DNA of 34,634 nucleotides from Bacteroidota bacterium (GCA_006226345.1 SBHD01000127.1:1-34634); one strand, 5' to 3'; shown: positions 23,753 through 33,000, numbered from the stretch's first letter. The notes: a model not told the origin generated them from the letters alone. A program made the numbers and translations.

Positions 23753-24337
23753 ATGCAAGTTATGCCGATGGTCAACGATCATGAACTGATCGCTCGTTAT
23801 GTTGATGGTGATGAACAAGCCTTTGAGGTTCTCCTGCACCGTTATAAATCGAAAATTTTCACCTCTATTTACCTGTTCGTAAAAGATCAGGCCCTTGCTG
23901 AAGATATCTTTCAGGAGGTTTTCATAAAAATTATTGATACCCTGCGTAAAGGGAAATATAACCACGAAGGTAAGTTCGTGCAGTGGGCCATGCGTATTGC
24001 CTACAACATGTGTGTGGACTACCACCGGCGCAATAAACGCCGCTCCCATATCAATCCGACCGAAGAGTTCGACATTTTTGAGGTACTTCGCCTCAGTGAT
24101 GATGGTCCGGATACCGATATTATGCGCAGTGAAATGCACACGCGTATCCGTCGCCTGGTAGATTCCCTTCCGCCCGAACAACGCGAAGTGGTCATCCTGC
24201 GGCACTATGCCGATATGAGTTTCAAAGAAATCGCTGCGCTCACCCGCGTAAGCATCAACACTGCGCTAGGCCGTATGCGCTACGCCCTCATCAATATTCG
24301 CAAAATGATGGCGGAAAAGGATGTAGTGTTGCAGTAA
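23753..24337 (+). CDS. RNA polymerase sigma-70 family factor, ECF-like
   Basis: This factor of about 194 residues contains only regions 2 and 4. Region 2 is in KDQALAEDIFQEVFIKIID with downstream FVQWAMRIAYNMCVDYHRR, which recognises the -10 and melts DNA. Region 4 is in LPPEQREVVILRHYADMSFK followed by EIAALTRVSINTALGRMRYA, the helix-turn-helix for the -35. The ATG at 23753 (MQVMPMVNDHELIARYVDGD) is preferred to the TTG at 23747; the Met at 23768 (MVNDHELI) is an equally good start. No anti-sigma factor gene adjoins it, so control may be at transcription or by a distant partner. Closely similar orphan factors are widespread in Bacteroidota. Confidence 0.93.
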   Translation: MQVMPMVNDHELIARYVDGDEQAFEVLLHRYKSKIFTSIYLFVKDQALAEDIFQEVFIKIIDTLRKGKYNHEGKFVQWAMRIAYNMCVDYHRRNKRRSHINPTEEFDIFEVLRLSDDGPDTDIMRSEMHTRIRRLVDSLPPEQREVVILRHYADMSFKEIAALTRVSINTALGRMRYALINIRKMMAEKDVVLQ

Positions 24338-24360
24338 ACCTCCTATTGGCTTACCCAGCA

Positions 24361-24404
24361 ATGCGCTCTGTGTAACGTTGTTTGCACAGGGCGCATCGCT
24401 TTTT
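24361..24404 (+). terminator. Intrinsic terminator of the sigma factor gene
   Basis: ATGCGCTCTGTG (24361-24372) pairs with CACAGGGCGCAT (24385-24396) with one mismatch and a 12-base loop. CGCTTTTT follows. It lies 24 bases past the stop at 24337. Confidence 0.8.
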
Positions 24405-24440
24405 ACATTTTGACTTTTACCTTTGACTTGCTCCCCCGGC

Positions 24441-24992
24441 TTACCAGCCCCGGTAACGCGGCGGTTTGACACCGTTCAAACGCAAATACACCACCAGCTG
24501 TCCCCGGTGATGCGTATGATGGTCATGCATCAGGGCGATGATCTGCCGCCTCGTCATAGGGCCGGCAAAAAACTTCCGGGTCACCTCCAATGAATCAGCC
24601 GGCGTAGTAGCGATCGCTTCCCGGGCAAATGCCAGGGAGGCCTCCAGCAACTCCAGCGTCTCGGCAGGAAGCCGGTGCTCTTTCGCCAGTAGCGGGTGTT
24701 CAAACTTTTTCCCTAACAGGTAATCGCCAGCTAACCAGGTCATATTCCGGCCAATATGATCCAATTGCTCGGCAAAACTGAACATCTCAGGTGTGGGTTT
24801 GAATCCATACACCGAATCCGGAATGGCCCGGGCCGTTTCCAGGGTATACGCCATGGCATTATCCCATTTTTTTACGGACTCTGCCAGAAATGCATCAGTT
24901 TGGGCCAGCAAAAAGCGTGGGGCGGTCAGAAGAAAAAAGGCCAGGGCAAACAAACGCACCGGTTGAATGGCAGAAAAAGATGTCAGGACCAT
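24441..24992 (-). CDS. Exported DinB-family (four-helix metal-binding) protein
   Basis: This 183-residue protein has a signal peptide (VRLFALAFFLLTAPRFLLAQ, residues 12-31, cleavage near AQ-T). The DinB/DfsB-like four-helix bundle is recognised by QLDHIGRNMTWL with His79 as first metal ligand and HDHHTHHRGQ (156-165) with the remaining ligands, His158 and His162. FKPTPEMFSFAEQLDHI is the usual DinB lead-in. Family members include thiol-dependent S-transferases using mycothiol or bacillithiol, but most have no known activity. Export of a DinB protein is a less usual feature; in Bacteroidota several secreted members exist, with unknown role. Confidence 0.87.
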   Translation of the reverse strand: MVLTSFSAIQPVRLFALAFFLLTAPRFLLAQTDAFLAESVKKWDNAMAYTLETARAIPDSVYGFKPTPEMFSFAEQLDHIGRNMTWLAGDYLLGKKFEHPLLAKEHRLPAETLELLEASLAFAREAIATTPADSLEVTRKFFAGPMTRRQIIALMHDHHTHHRGQLVVYLRLNGVKPPRYRGW

Positions 24993-25109
24993 AATGAATT
25001 CGATGAAGTAAAGACGACAGGTAATAAATGCACAATTCCGGCAAAAGATAACCTTTCAGGGTGATTAAACAGGATATTCCGGGAAAAGGATGCTATTTGC
25101 CATAAAAAC

Positions 25110-25628
25110 ATGAAAAATCTCTGGCCTGTCCTTTTCCTCCTCCTGCCTGCTACCGACAGCTATGCGCAGGATAGCACTGCCGTAACCCCCGAACACCAAC
25201 TTGATTTCTGGATCGGCACCTGGGAACTCCGCTGGCAGGATGCCGACGGCCGGGAAGCCACCGGAACAAACCGGATCGTCCGCGAACTCAGCGATCAGGT
25301 GGTCTGCGAGTATTTCCAGGCTCATGACGGACAGTTGGCCGGCTTTGTCGGCCGTAGCTGGTCGGTTTATGACCGGAACAGTAAAACCTGGAAGCAAACC
25401 TGGGTCGATAATCAGGGTGGCTATCTCGACTTTACCGGCGGCCCGGAAGGCGATACCTTTATTTTTCAACGGCAGGTAACCAAGCCCGACGGGACAGCTA
25501 TACACCAGAAAATGGTGTTTTATGATATCCGTGCAGATCGCTTTACCTGGGACTGGATGCGCAGCACCGACGGCGGCACCAACTGGCAGCTCGCCTGGCG
25601 GATAAACTACACGCGGCAAAAACCCTGA
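25110..25628 (+). CDS. Small exported DUF1579-like (calycin-type) protein
   Basis: This 172-residue protein has a signal peptide (MKNLWPVLFLLLPATDSYA, cleavage before QDS). The mature part starts with HQLDFWIGTWEL (about 29-40) and continues as a beta-rich fold (VCEYFQAHDGQLAGFVGRSW, then YDRNSKTWKQTWVDNQGGYL). The DFWIGTWE opening plus SWSVYD and KTWKQTWVD is the hallmark of DUF1579-like proteins, probably small-ligand-binding barrels. No enzyme activity can be assigned. It is divergent from the DinB gene upstream and co-directional with the glycosyltransferase gene, which has its own promoter. Confidence 0.8.
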   Translation: MKNLWPVLFLLLPATDSYAQDSTAVTPEHQLDFWIGTWELRWQDADGREATGTNRIVRELSDQVVCEYFQAHDGQLAGFVGRSWSVYDRNSKTWKQTWVDNQGGYLDFTGGPEGDTFIFQRQVTKPDGTAIHQKMVFYDIRADRFTWDWMRSTDGGTNWQLAWRINYTRQKP

Positions 25629-25690
25629 TAAGCCGGCACCAGGAAACCGGTTTTCCCGGGGTTGGCTACCTTAAAACCGGCACTTCGACC

Positions 25691-25698
25691 TACCTTTG
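25691..25698 (+). promoter_or_regulatory. -7 promoter element TACCTTTG of the glycosyltransferase gene
   Basis: A perfect TAnnTTTG match 31 bases before the ATG at 25730. The nearest upstream TTG (25662) is too far to be a convincing -33 element. Confidence 0.6.
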
Positions 25699-25729
25699 CC
25701 GGCATATCAAATAAAACCGATCTGCCTGG

Positions 25730-26476
25730 ATGGAAAAGGCCCACATCAGTATTGTCATACCCACTAAAAATGAGGGTAAGTACATCGGACCTACGCTTGA
25801 ACAGTTTCGTACGCTGCTCGAACCATTCCGGTTGGAAATTATTGTTTCGGATGCCGACAGCAAGGATGAGACCCCCAGTATCGTCCGGAAATACCAGGCA
25901 GAATGGGGAGCGCACCGGGTAAAACTGGTACAGGCAACCGGAAAGCAGAATATCGCGATCGGTCGAAACCTGGGCGCTGCCGCCGCCACCGGTGACATCC
26001 TGTTCCATACTGATGCGGATGTACAGATCCCCAATCCGGAGGCCTTCTTCAACCAGATCCTGGAAACATTCAAACGACCGGAGGTAGTAGCGGCCACAAC
26101 ACCGATCTGGGTGTATCCTGCTGAAGCTCGGCTTTCAGACCAGTTGTATCACACGATCATGAACGGCGTGATCCGCCTGTCCTTTCCTGTCGGAGTCTAC
26201 CTGGCAAAAGGCGAATGCCAACTGGTACGCCGTTCGGTATTTGAACGCATAGAAGGCTACAATGAAACGATCATAGCCGGCGAGGACTGTAATTTATTTT
26301 ACCGCCTGAACAAAGAAGGAAAAATTGCCTACCTCCACCGCCTGAAAGTCTATCATTCTCCCCGCCGTTTTCGTGAATACGGTTATATCCGGGTGAGCCT
26401 GATCTATTTCCGCGAAGGCTTGTCCCTGCTGTTTTTACGCCGCTCGTATGTGGACGAGTGGAAACCCAGCCGGTAG
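25730..26476 (+). CDS. Family 2 glycosyltransferase
   Basis: This 248-residue GT-A fold enzyme transfers sugar from a nucleotide donor. It opens with ISIVIPTKNEGKYIGPTLEQ (6-25), has a VSDADSKDET nucleotide-binding segment (39-48), the metal-binding DxD as TDAD (94-97), and the acceptor-side GEDCNLFYRL with Glu185-Asp186. The C-terminus has a basic RRFREYGYIRVSLIYFREGL helix but no membrane span, so it is a short, possibly membrane-associated form. No polysaccharide gene cluster surrounds it, and the acceptor is unknown. It converges on malQ with 29 bases between stops. Confidence 0.9.
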   Translation: MEKAHISIVIPTKNEGKYIGPTLEQFRTLLEPFRLEIIVSDADSKDETPSIVRKYQAEWGAHRVKLVQATGKQNIAIGRNLGAAAATGDILFHTDADVQIPNPEAFFNQILETFKRPEVVAATTPIWVYPAEARLSDQLYHTIMNGVIRLSFPVGVYLAKGECQLVRRSVFERIEGYNETIIAGEDCNLFYRLNKEGKIAYLHRLKVYHSPRRFREYGYIRVSLIYFREGLSLLFLRRSYVDEWKPSR

Positions 26477-26505
26477 ATCCGGCAGGGGTGCAATCTCCAG
26501 AGGTA

Positions 26506-29235
26506 TTACCGTCCGCTGGATTTCACCAACTGCTCCAATGCAGCATTGAAGTCTTTTGCTTTTTGCAACACTTCCAGAGCCAGGTGCATCCGGTACCGCC
26601 AGTAATGGCGCGGGTTGGCCGGAATATTAATGCGCTCCTCCTGTGGGTTTTCCCGGCGCATTGCGCCATCCATCCCCAGCAGGTCCTGCAGTTGAAAAAT
26701 GGCCCACATGGCTGGCGAATACAGGTGTTGGGCAACGATCCGCTGATTCACCCAGGGCTCACAGAAAAAAGGCGCACTGCCTTCAAAACCCAGCATCTCG
26801 GTAAAAAACTGCTGGGAAAGCCGGGGATCCTCTTCCCACCAACCGCGGATCGTGCTCATATCATGCGTAGACGGGGTAACGACTGACAGATACGGCGCAT
26901 CCTTGGGGTTGAAAAAAGTAATACCGGTTTTCTTGGGCATCCGTTGTACCTCCAGGCTGAGAATACCCAACTCAGCCATTACCTCCGGGACTCCGTCCGG
27001 CACCATGCCCAGGTCTTCGCCGCAGATCAGCATATTAGTCGCTCGTTTGAGCGCTGGAAGCTTATCCATGGCTTCCGCTTTCCAAAAGGTGTCCTGCCGG
27101 CGGAAGAAATAATCGACGTATAAGGCTTTCATCGGCCCCTTCACCTCATCCGGCAGATATTCGAACGAGCCGGTATTTTCCATGCTGATCCGGAAGGCAT
27201 AGTGACGTTCTGCAGCCACATCCGGGGTTACATCCAATAAAATGACATTGGAGAGCAAAGCAAAAATTCCCACCTTTACGGTTTCACCGGCCAGTACATG
27301 ATCAGTAGCGATATCACCTTCGCCCCGGATCACCTGTTGAAAATAAGCCTCCACTTTTGCCTGAGTGTCGAAGGCCGGTTTCAGCTGGTACTGACTTACG
27401 CCCGACCAGTGCCCGCCATCGGGTGTACGGTCGAGAAAGTGTCCGATCACCAGATCTGCCAGGTTGCCGAACAGGCCTTGGAGAATGTCGTCGTTGATAT
27501 ACGGCGCGCACAGGCGGTCGTGATTGAAGCCGATACCTGCCTGGCGAAAGTCTCGTTCGGTAATCGGAATAGCAGGCACAAAATATCCCAGGATTCCCTC
27601 CACTGCAGACATTGGGATACTCCAGATCCGGAAAAAGCCCAGGATATGGTCGATCCGGAAGGCATCGAAATACAGGCCCATCTGCCGGAAACGCTGTTGC
27701 CACCAGGCAAAGCCATTGTGTTTCATCCGGGCCCAGTTGTATGTAGGGAAGCCCCAGTTCTGCCCCTGTACGGCAAAATCATCCGGTGGCGCGCCGGCCT
27801 GCATATCCATATTATACAATTCGGGTGCGACCCAGGCATCACAGCTAAAGCGGTAAATTCCGATCGGGATATCGCCTTTCAGAACTAGACCCTTGCTGTG
27901 TACATGTTCCACTGCCGCCTTTAGCTGGCAGTGCAGGTGCCATTGCACAAAATAATGGACTGCCACATCGTCGTAATGCGCCGATTTTGGTGACACCAAC
28001 TTCTCGATTGCTTTTGCGGAATATTCCGAATGTGCGGTCCACTGGTTAAAATCGGAGGTGCCGTGCTGATCCCGCAGGTAACAAAATGCAGCGTAAGGCA
28101 CGAGCCAGTGCCTGTTTTCTGTAAAATAGCGGATAAAGGCGGGATCGGTCAGAAATCCTGTTTTCTGTACCGCAAATAACTTCCGGATAATTTCCCATTT
28201 GGTCTGGACCACCGCTTCATAGTCAACCGAATCCAGGTTGTTGAGGGCTTTTTTCTTCCGGGCATAGGGCTTCAATAAAGCGGCCTGAGCCTGTCCGGCT
28301 ACTGCCTCCAGATTCAGGTACATGGGGTGCAGGGCAAATGCCGAGATCGCCGAATAAGGATAGGAATCAGCCCAGGTACCTGTGGCCGACGTATCATTGA
28401 TCGGCAGGAGTTGGATCAACTTGAGGCCTACTCCGGCCGCCCAGTCAGCCAGCGCCGGGAGATCGGCAAACTCCCCTACCCCAAAACTGTTGTTGCTGCG
28501 CAGGCTGAATACCGGGATAGCCACACCGGCGCCACGCCAGGTGGTATTGGGCAACCGCATGAATCCATCGTGCAGCAGCACCCGGCTGACCTCCGGTATA
28601 TGCAACACCCGGTTGCTGCCCAGCTCAAAGCCCCCGAATGTTTTCGTTTTTTTATTCCACACCCCGTATTTGTAGGCCAACGGGAACCCGACGTCGGCCA
28701 GGTCTACCTCTACCGACCAGCCCTGATCGTCCGGGGTAAGCAGTAAGGGTGCTTCCGTATTCCAGTCGCCCAGCGCTGCCCCGTGCCCAAGCAGGCACGG
28801 AATTTCATCGGATTGCAGCAGGGGAGCTTTCACCCGAAACAAATGCGTCGGCGCACCCGCCTTTTTCTTCCGGGTACGGGATAGCGGCTGGTTGAAAAAC
28901 ACCTGGAACGGCTGCGTCTCAAATGCATTTTCCACCGCACCAGCCGGATTCCAGTAATCATGGACCTCTACTGCAGTTGCCACCTGCTTCAGATCGATCT
29001 GCCGGTGCCCCCATTCGGCTTTAGCCGCACCGTACTGATTCCGATATGCATAGTGGTAAATCAGGGTATCAGCCCCCGCATCACCCAAATCGGCAACAAC
29101 ATGCCAGGTGGTGTCGTCAAGGTATTCGAGTGGATACTCCCGGGTAGTGGTCTTACCTCCCGTATGCAATTCGGCGAGGAGAAAAAGTTCTTCACCGAAC
29201 TGAGTGGAATAGTATACGTGAAAATGGATTTTCAT
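26506..29235 (-). CDS. malQ: 4-alpha-glucanotransferase, DPE2 type with two CBM20 domains
   Basis: This 909-residue GH77 disproportionating enzyme transfers alpha-1,4-glucan segments in maltose and glycogen metabolism. From the ATG at 29235 (MKIHFHVYYSTQFGEELFLL) it carries two starch-binding CBM20 modules (about 1-105 and 130-215). The catalytic barrel follows. Key residues are the nucleophile Asp529 in FRIDHILGF, the acid/base Glu740 in ICGEDLGM and the third acid Asp792 in STHDMST. The long segment (about 580-735) between nucleophile and acid/base is the insertion typical of plant DPE2 and Bacteroides-type MalQ. The frame is open upstream to 29745, but that stretch lies antisense to a probable small gene and has no GH77 or CBM character. 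No other maltose genes adjoin it. Confidence 0.95.
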   Translation of the reverse strand: MKIHFHVYYSTQFGEELFLLAELHTGGKTTTREYPLEYLDDTTWHVVADLGDAGADTLIYHYAYRNQYGAAKAEWGHRQIDLKQVATAVEVHDYWNPAGAVENAFETQPFQVFFNQPLSRTRKKKAGAPTHLFRVKAPLLQSDEIPCLLGHGAALGDWNTEAPLLLTPDDQGWSVEVDLADVGFPLAYKYGVWNKKTKTFGGFELGSNRVLHIPEVSRVLLHDGFMRLPNTTWRGAGVAIPVFSLRSNNSFGVGEFADLPALADWAAGVGLKLIQLLPINDTSATGTWADSYPYSAISAFALHPMYLNLEAVAGQAQAALLKPYARKKKALNNLDSVDYEAVVQTKWEIIRKLFAVQKTGFLTDPAFIRYFTENRHWLVPYAAFCYLRDQHGTSDFNQWTAHSEYSAKAIEKLVSPKSAHYDDVAVHYFVQWHLHCQLKAAVEHVHSKGLVLKGDIPIGIYRFSCDAWVAPELYNMDMQAGAPPDDFAVQGQNWGFPTYNWARMKHNGFAWWQQRFRQMGLYFDAFRIDHILGFFRIWSIPMSAVEGILGYFVPAIPITERDFRQAGIGFNHDRLCAPYINDDILQGLFGNLADLVIGHFLDRTPDGGHWSGVSQYQLKPAFDTQAKVEAYFQQVIRGEGDIATDHVLAGETVKVGIFALLSNVILLDVTPDVAAERHYAFRISMENTGSFEYLPDEVKGPMKALYVDYFFRRQDTFWKAEAMDKLPALKRATNMLICGEDLGMVPDGVPEVMAELGILSLEVQRMPKKTGITFFNPKDAPYLSVVTPSTHDMSTIRGWWEEDPRLSQQFFTEMLGFEGSAPFFCEPWVNQRIVAQHLYSPAMWAIFQLQDLLGMDGAMRRENPQEERINIPANPRHYWRYRMHLALEVLQKAKDFNAALEQLVKSSGR

Positions 29236-29329
29236 CAGTGCAGCATATTTTAACAAAGGCGAAAAATACGCGGAATCAGGCATCCAAGGAACCAAATCCA
29301 GGATAATCCGGACAATCACCTGTTTCCAC

Positions 29330-29361
29330 TTGCCCTGTATACCCCCAAGCGGATATATTTG
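29330..29361 (+). promoter_or_regulatory. Promoter of the small 133-residue protein gene
   Basis: TTG (29330-29332), a 21-base spacer and TATATTTG (29354-29361) match the -33/-7 pattern. The ATG at 29369 is only seven bases further, so the message would be almost leaderless. Confidence 0.6.
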
Positions 29362-29368
29362 CCTGCAA

Positions 29369-29770
29369 ATGGCCCATATACTTTCCCCATTCCCGGACCG
29401 GCAGTTGAGCCGGATATTGGTACTCCTGGCTTTTATCGGCCAGTCTGTCGCCTTCACCGGATATGTGCCGCCTGCCTTATCCCGGCGCCCGCATGCCGAG
29501 CAGACCGAGCTGCCGGTACCGCGACGCGCTATGGCCCAGCCCTTCGATGGGAGGCAGGAGAATACTTGTGTGCTTCCCCCAGTGCATAACGCGGCACTTT
29601 TGTCTGCCCGAACCCGGATACTATTACTGACCCGGTCATATTCCAGGCTTTCCCGTGTACAGGTAGTTCGGCTGCAATGCCAGTACCTGGCTACCCGACA
29701 AACCTGCCCGGACCGGCCATTGAAGTCCGGCCCGCACGCTTCCAATGAAGAAGACCTGCCCCGTAGTTAA
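29369..29770 (+). CDS. Small predicted exported or membrane-anchored protein of unknown function
   Basis: I do not recognise this 133-residue product. Its N-terminus MAHILSPFPDRQLSRILVLL followed by AFIGQSVAFTG has a positively charged start and a hydrophobic core (about 15-30), fitting a signal or anchor. The rest is polar and Arg/Pro-rich with four Cys (NTCVLPP, LQCQYL, QTCPDR). A good promoter stands directly upstream, and codon third positions are G/C-rich as in neighbouring genes; both support coding. Against it, the amino-acid make-up is unusual, and the opposite strand is also open in the malQ frame. It is followed after 113 bases by another small membrane protein gene on the same strand. 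Confidence 0.45.
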   Translation: MAHILSPFPDRQLSRILVLLAFIGQSVAFTGYVPPALSRRPHAEQTELPVPRRAMAQPFDGRQENTCVLPPVHNAALLSARTRILLLTRSYSRLSRVQVVRLQCQYLATRQTCPDRPLKSGPHASNEEDLPRS

Positions 29771-29834
29771 TGGGCCGTACTGTTCGCACGCATGCTTTTT
29801 GTTCCCTTATATGCTATAGCGGCCCTTACTCCAC

Positions 29835-29865
29835 GGCGCATTTAAGCGCCTGCACTTTCTCTTTT
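29835..29865 (+). terminator. Weak hairpin after the small protein gene
   Basis: GGCGC (29835-29839) and GCGCC (29846-29850) pair around ATTTAA, followed by TGCACTTTCTCTTTT. It may end the transcript of the gene stopping at 29770 or lie in the leader of the next gene. Confidence 0.35.
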
Positions 29866-29883
29866 CAGGCTAAATCACAAAAT

Positions 29884-30084
29884 ATGAACAAGGTGCGAAA
29901 TGCGCTCCGGTTCGCAGCACTGGTCTTTCTGATCTTTCTGGCCTGCCTGGGCATGGGCATCGCCGGCGCGGTACCGATCCCCTTCAGCAGTCCCAAACGG
30001 GATGCCGAGCGCGAAAAAAACGAATACGTGGAGCGCCCGCAAAAACGAACACCCCATGCCGGAGCCACGTACCGGCCGGGGTAG
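29884..30084 (+). CDS. Small single-span membrane protein
   Basis: A 66-residue protein starts at the ATG at 29884 (MNKVRNALRFAALVFLIFLA). A basic N-terminus precedes one hydrophobic helix (about 9-32, ending in GMGIAGAVPIP). A charged, probably cytoplasmic or periplasmic tail follows (KRDAEREKNEYVERPQKRTP). The GAVPIPFSSPKRDAEREKN pattern resembles short uncharacterised Bacteroidota proteins with a GVPIP turn after the membrane span; this is recognition only. The longer frame from 29770 adds 38 residues without membrane logic and is not preferred. It converges on the large signalling gene with 14 bases between stops. Confidence 0.65.
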   Translation: MNKVRNALRFAALVFLIFLACLGMGIAGAVPIPFSSPKRDAEREKNEYVERPQKRTPHAGATYRPG

Positions 30085-30098
30085 AAAATCCAATCGGT

Positions 30099-33000
30099 CT
30101 ATTTGGTTCCGGACCGGCCTTTTTTTGTTTTGGAAACCGGGCCGTCGACAAAATACATGTCGATCTCGCCTTTGTGTTTAGCTTTGATCTTGCCACGATA
30201 CGTACAAGCAAAGTCATCGCAGATATGGGCAAAGGTGGCACCGGAGATATTGATCTTGCCGGGCACGCCATGCTGCTCAAGCCGAGCGGCAGTATTGACC
30301 GTATCGCCCCAGATATCATAGGCAAACTTGCGCAGTCCTACCACACCGGCAATGACCGGTCCGGTGTGGATGCCGATACGGAGTTCGAAGGAAGGCTCCC
30401 CCATTGCTTCCCTTTCCTGTCGCAGGCGCTCGGCCATGGCCTGCATTTCGATCGCTACCTGTACGACCTCGGCAGGCCGTCCTTTTTCCGGGTCGGGCAG
30501 ACCGCCGGCAGCAATGTAGGCATCGCCGACAGTTTTGATCTTTTCAATGCCGTGCTGCTGCATAAGTTCGTCAAAGGCACTGAAGTACATATCGATCAGT
30601 TTAACCAGCTGGGTCGGCTGGGTATTTTCGGCCAGTTGGGTGAAGTTGCGGAAATCACAGAACAGGATCGTCGCCTCTTCATACAATTTGGCGGAAGCCT
30701 GGCCCTTTTCCTTCAGCTCTTCGGCGATCTCTGCCGGCAGAATATTCAACAGGAGTTCATCCGTTTTCTTTTTCTCACTGGCAAGTTCACGGGTACGCTC
30801 CTCCACCATGCGCTCCAGGTTGTTGTACAACATGGCATTATCGATCGAGATCGCCGCCTGGGAGGCCAGCAGAGTGGCCATATTCAGCCGTTGCTCGGTA
30901 AAAGCGTTTGCGGCCAGGTTATTCTCAAAATAGACGATGGCATTGATCTTGCCCTGGTTCTTGACCGGTACACACAACAGCGAGCGCACCTGGTGCAGGT
31001 TCAGATAAGTATCCGAGCTGAATGCGCTGGCCTGTTGAGCATCGTCGAGCAATACATTTTCGCCGGTACGCCAGACGTAATGGACGATAGCCCCCGACAA
31101 CTTACTGCTTTCAGCCACTGGTTCAGACTGCAGCACCTGTGGAGCCTGTTTGCCTGCACCTGTGGTATACTCGGCTTCAATCATCAGCTGATCACCGCGA
31201 TTGAGGATGAGAAACCCCCGCTGCGCACCGACATTTTCCATGAGTATGCCCAGAAGGTTGCTCAAGAGGTTTTCCAGGACGATCTCCCCGGAGATGGCGC
31301 GGGAAGCACGAAGCACGGTCTCCATATCCAGCAGATCGCCCAATGAGCCCTGGGAGGTCTCTTTTGTCTGGGCGGCGGAAGTTTCGAGATAAGGCCGGAA
31401 TTCCCGGGTGAGTTGTTTGACTTTTGTCGCAGCACCCCAATGGCCGTAGCTGTCGGTGGCCGCCACAATTTTCTCGGCAGCATCACCTACCCGGCCGGTC
31501 CGGAACAGGCTTTTTGCCCAATGTTCCAGCGTAAGCCCCTGCAACTGCAGATTATTGTCTTCACGGGCCAGTTCCAGCGTTTTCTGAAAGGCATCGTCCT
31601 GTGCAGTGCCGGTAGTGACGGCAGCCCAGGCCGTGGCAGCCAGGTGATAACGGGTGCTAAAGTTTACCGGACAGCCCTTCATCCACTTTTTCAGTTTACC
31701 GATGTGCTTCTGTGCGCGGCGGCGGCTGGCGATCCGGGCAGAAAAGGACAGTCCGGGATAACGCTCCACTTCGAGCAGCACATTGTAAAAGTGATGTTCG
31801 ATCTGTGCCATGGTAGTCGGCGCCACGTCATCTACGATCACAGCCTCCCTGGCGTAAGCCGTTGCTTTTTCCAGGTCGCCAAGTTGGTAATAGAGCATCT
31901 GGTTATAGACATAATGCCAGGCGACTGCCATCAAAAGGCGTTTTTCACGCAGCATCTGCAGGTATGAGGCTTCTTCCAGCACGGCATCGGCCTCCTTGTA
32001 GTGCTCGTAATAAATACCGGTCAGACCGGATACATAGCGGCGCAGGATCAGCAACAGGTTTTGGGAGAAAAACTCCTTTACCCGGTCGGTATACAGGGAA
32101 TACTCGACCAATTCTTCATAATTGCTGGTCAGGGACTGTCCCAGGTACAGTTGTTTGCCGATGATCGTATGCAGCGTATAGGTAGCGAAGGTGTAACTAC
32201 CCGAATAATCCAGGGTTTTAAAGGCATCTTTCAGCAACGGGATGGCCTCGGGGATCGGCTCAAACCAGTGCTGGGTGGAAAAGGCTTTGAGAAACTTCAC
32301 TTTTGCCCGGATGATCGGGTCATCAAATTTTTCACTAACCTTCAGGGATAGTTCGGCAAACTTCCGGCACTGCTCTACATTGCCAAGTGCGGCGCCTTCC
32401 ACGAAACCAAACAGGCCGTAGCCAAATGCCGATTCGGCAGTGTTGCCGTATTTCACCGACAACTGCAGCATCCGGATCACCAGCAGCAACATCGTGTTGC
32501 TGTTGTACACATAAGCCGTTGCGGAAATATTCATCAGCGTCTGAATGGCAAAGGCTTTCTCCCTGACCGTCACCGCCGGCAGATCCACAAACGCTTCCAC
32601 ATCCTTACCCTGCAACATGGCCTTTGCAGCGATCAGCTGCGGGAAGACCTGCAACAGCGAAGGTTCGGCAATAAAGGACACCCCGTACTTGCGCAGTACT
32701 GTCGCGCCCAGGCGGAGTGTTTCCTTGTTCCGGCCCTGTTGTGCATACTGACGCAACCGGATGTCGTATACCCGGGCTATGAACTCCGGCACATCAGATT
32801 TTTCCAGGATCAGGGAGTATAACTGGTCGGAAGCATCGTATTCACCACAGATGTATTCACATTCGGCCAGATCAAGATACGCCCGGGCGGTGCGTTCATG
32901 GTCGTTTTCCCAGGCATCAGGCTCAAACAACTCGGTGGCGATCCGGAAAAAATTGAGCGCCACCGGGAAAGAAGCAGCCTCTTTGGCTTTTACGGCAGCG

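Noticed and set aside
29236-29745. 170-residue N-terminal extension of MalQ
   Set aside because: It shows no CBM or GH77 features, and the ATG at 29235 starts directly with the first CBM20 strand; the region also holds a plus-strand promoter.
30174-31346. 390-codon plus-strand open frame
   Set aside because: It is antisense to the cyclase and GAF part of the signalling gene, whose catalytic motifs are intact.
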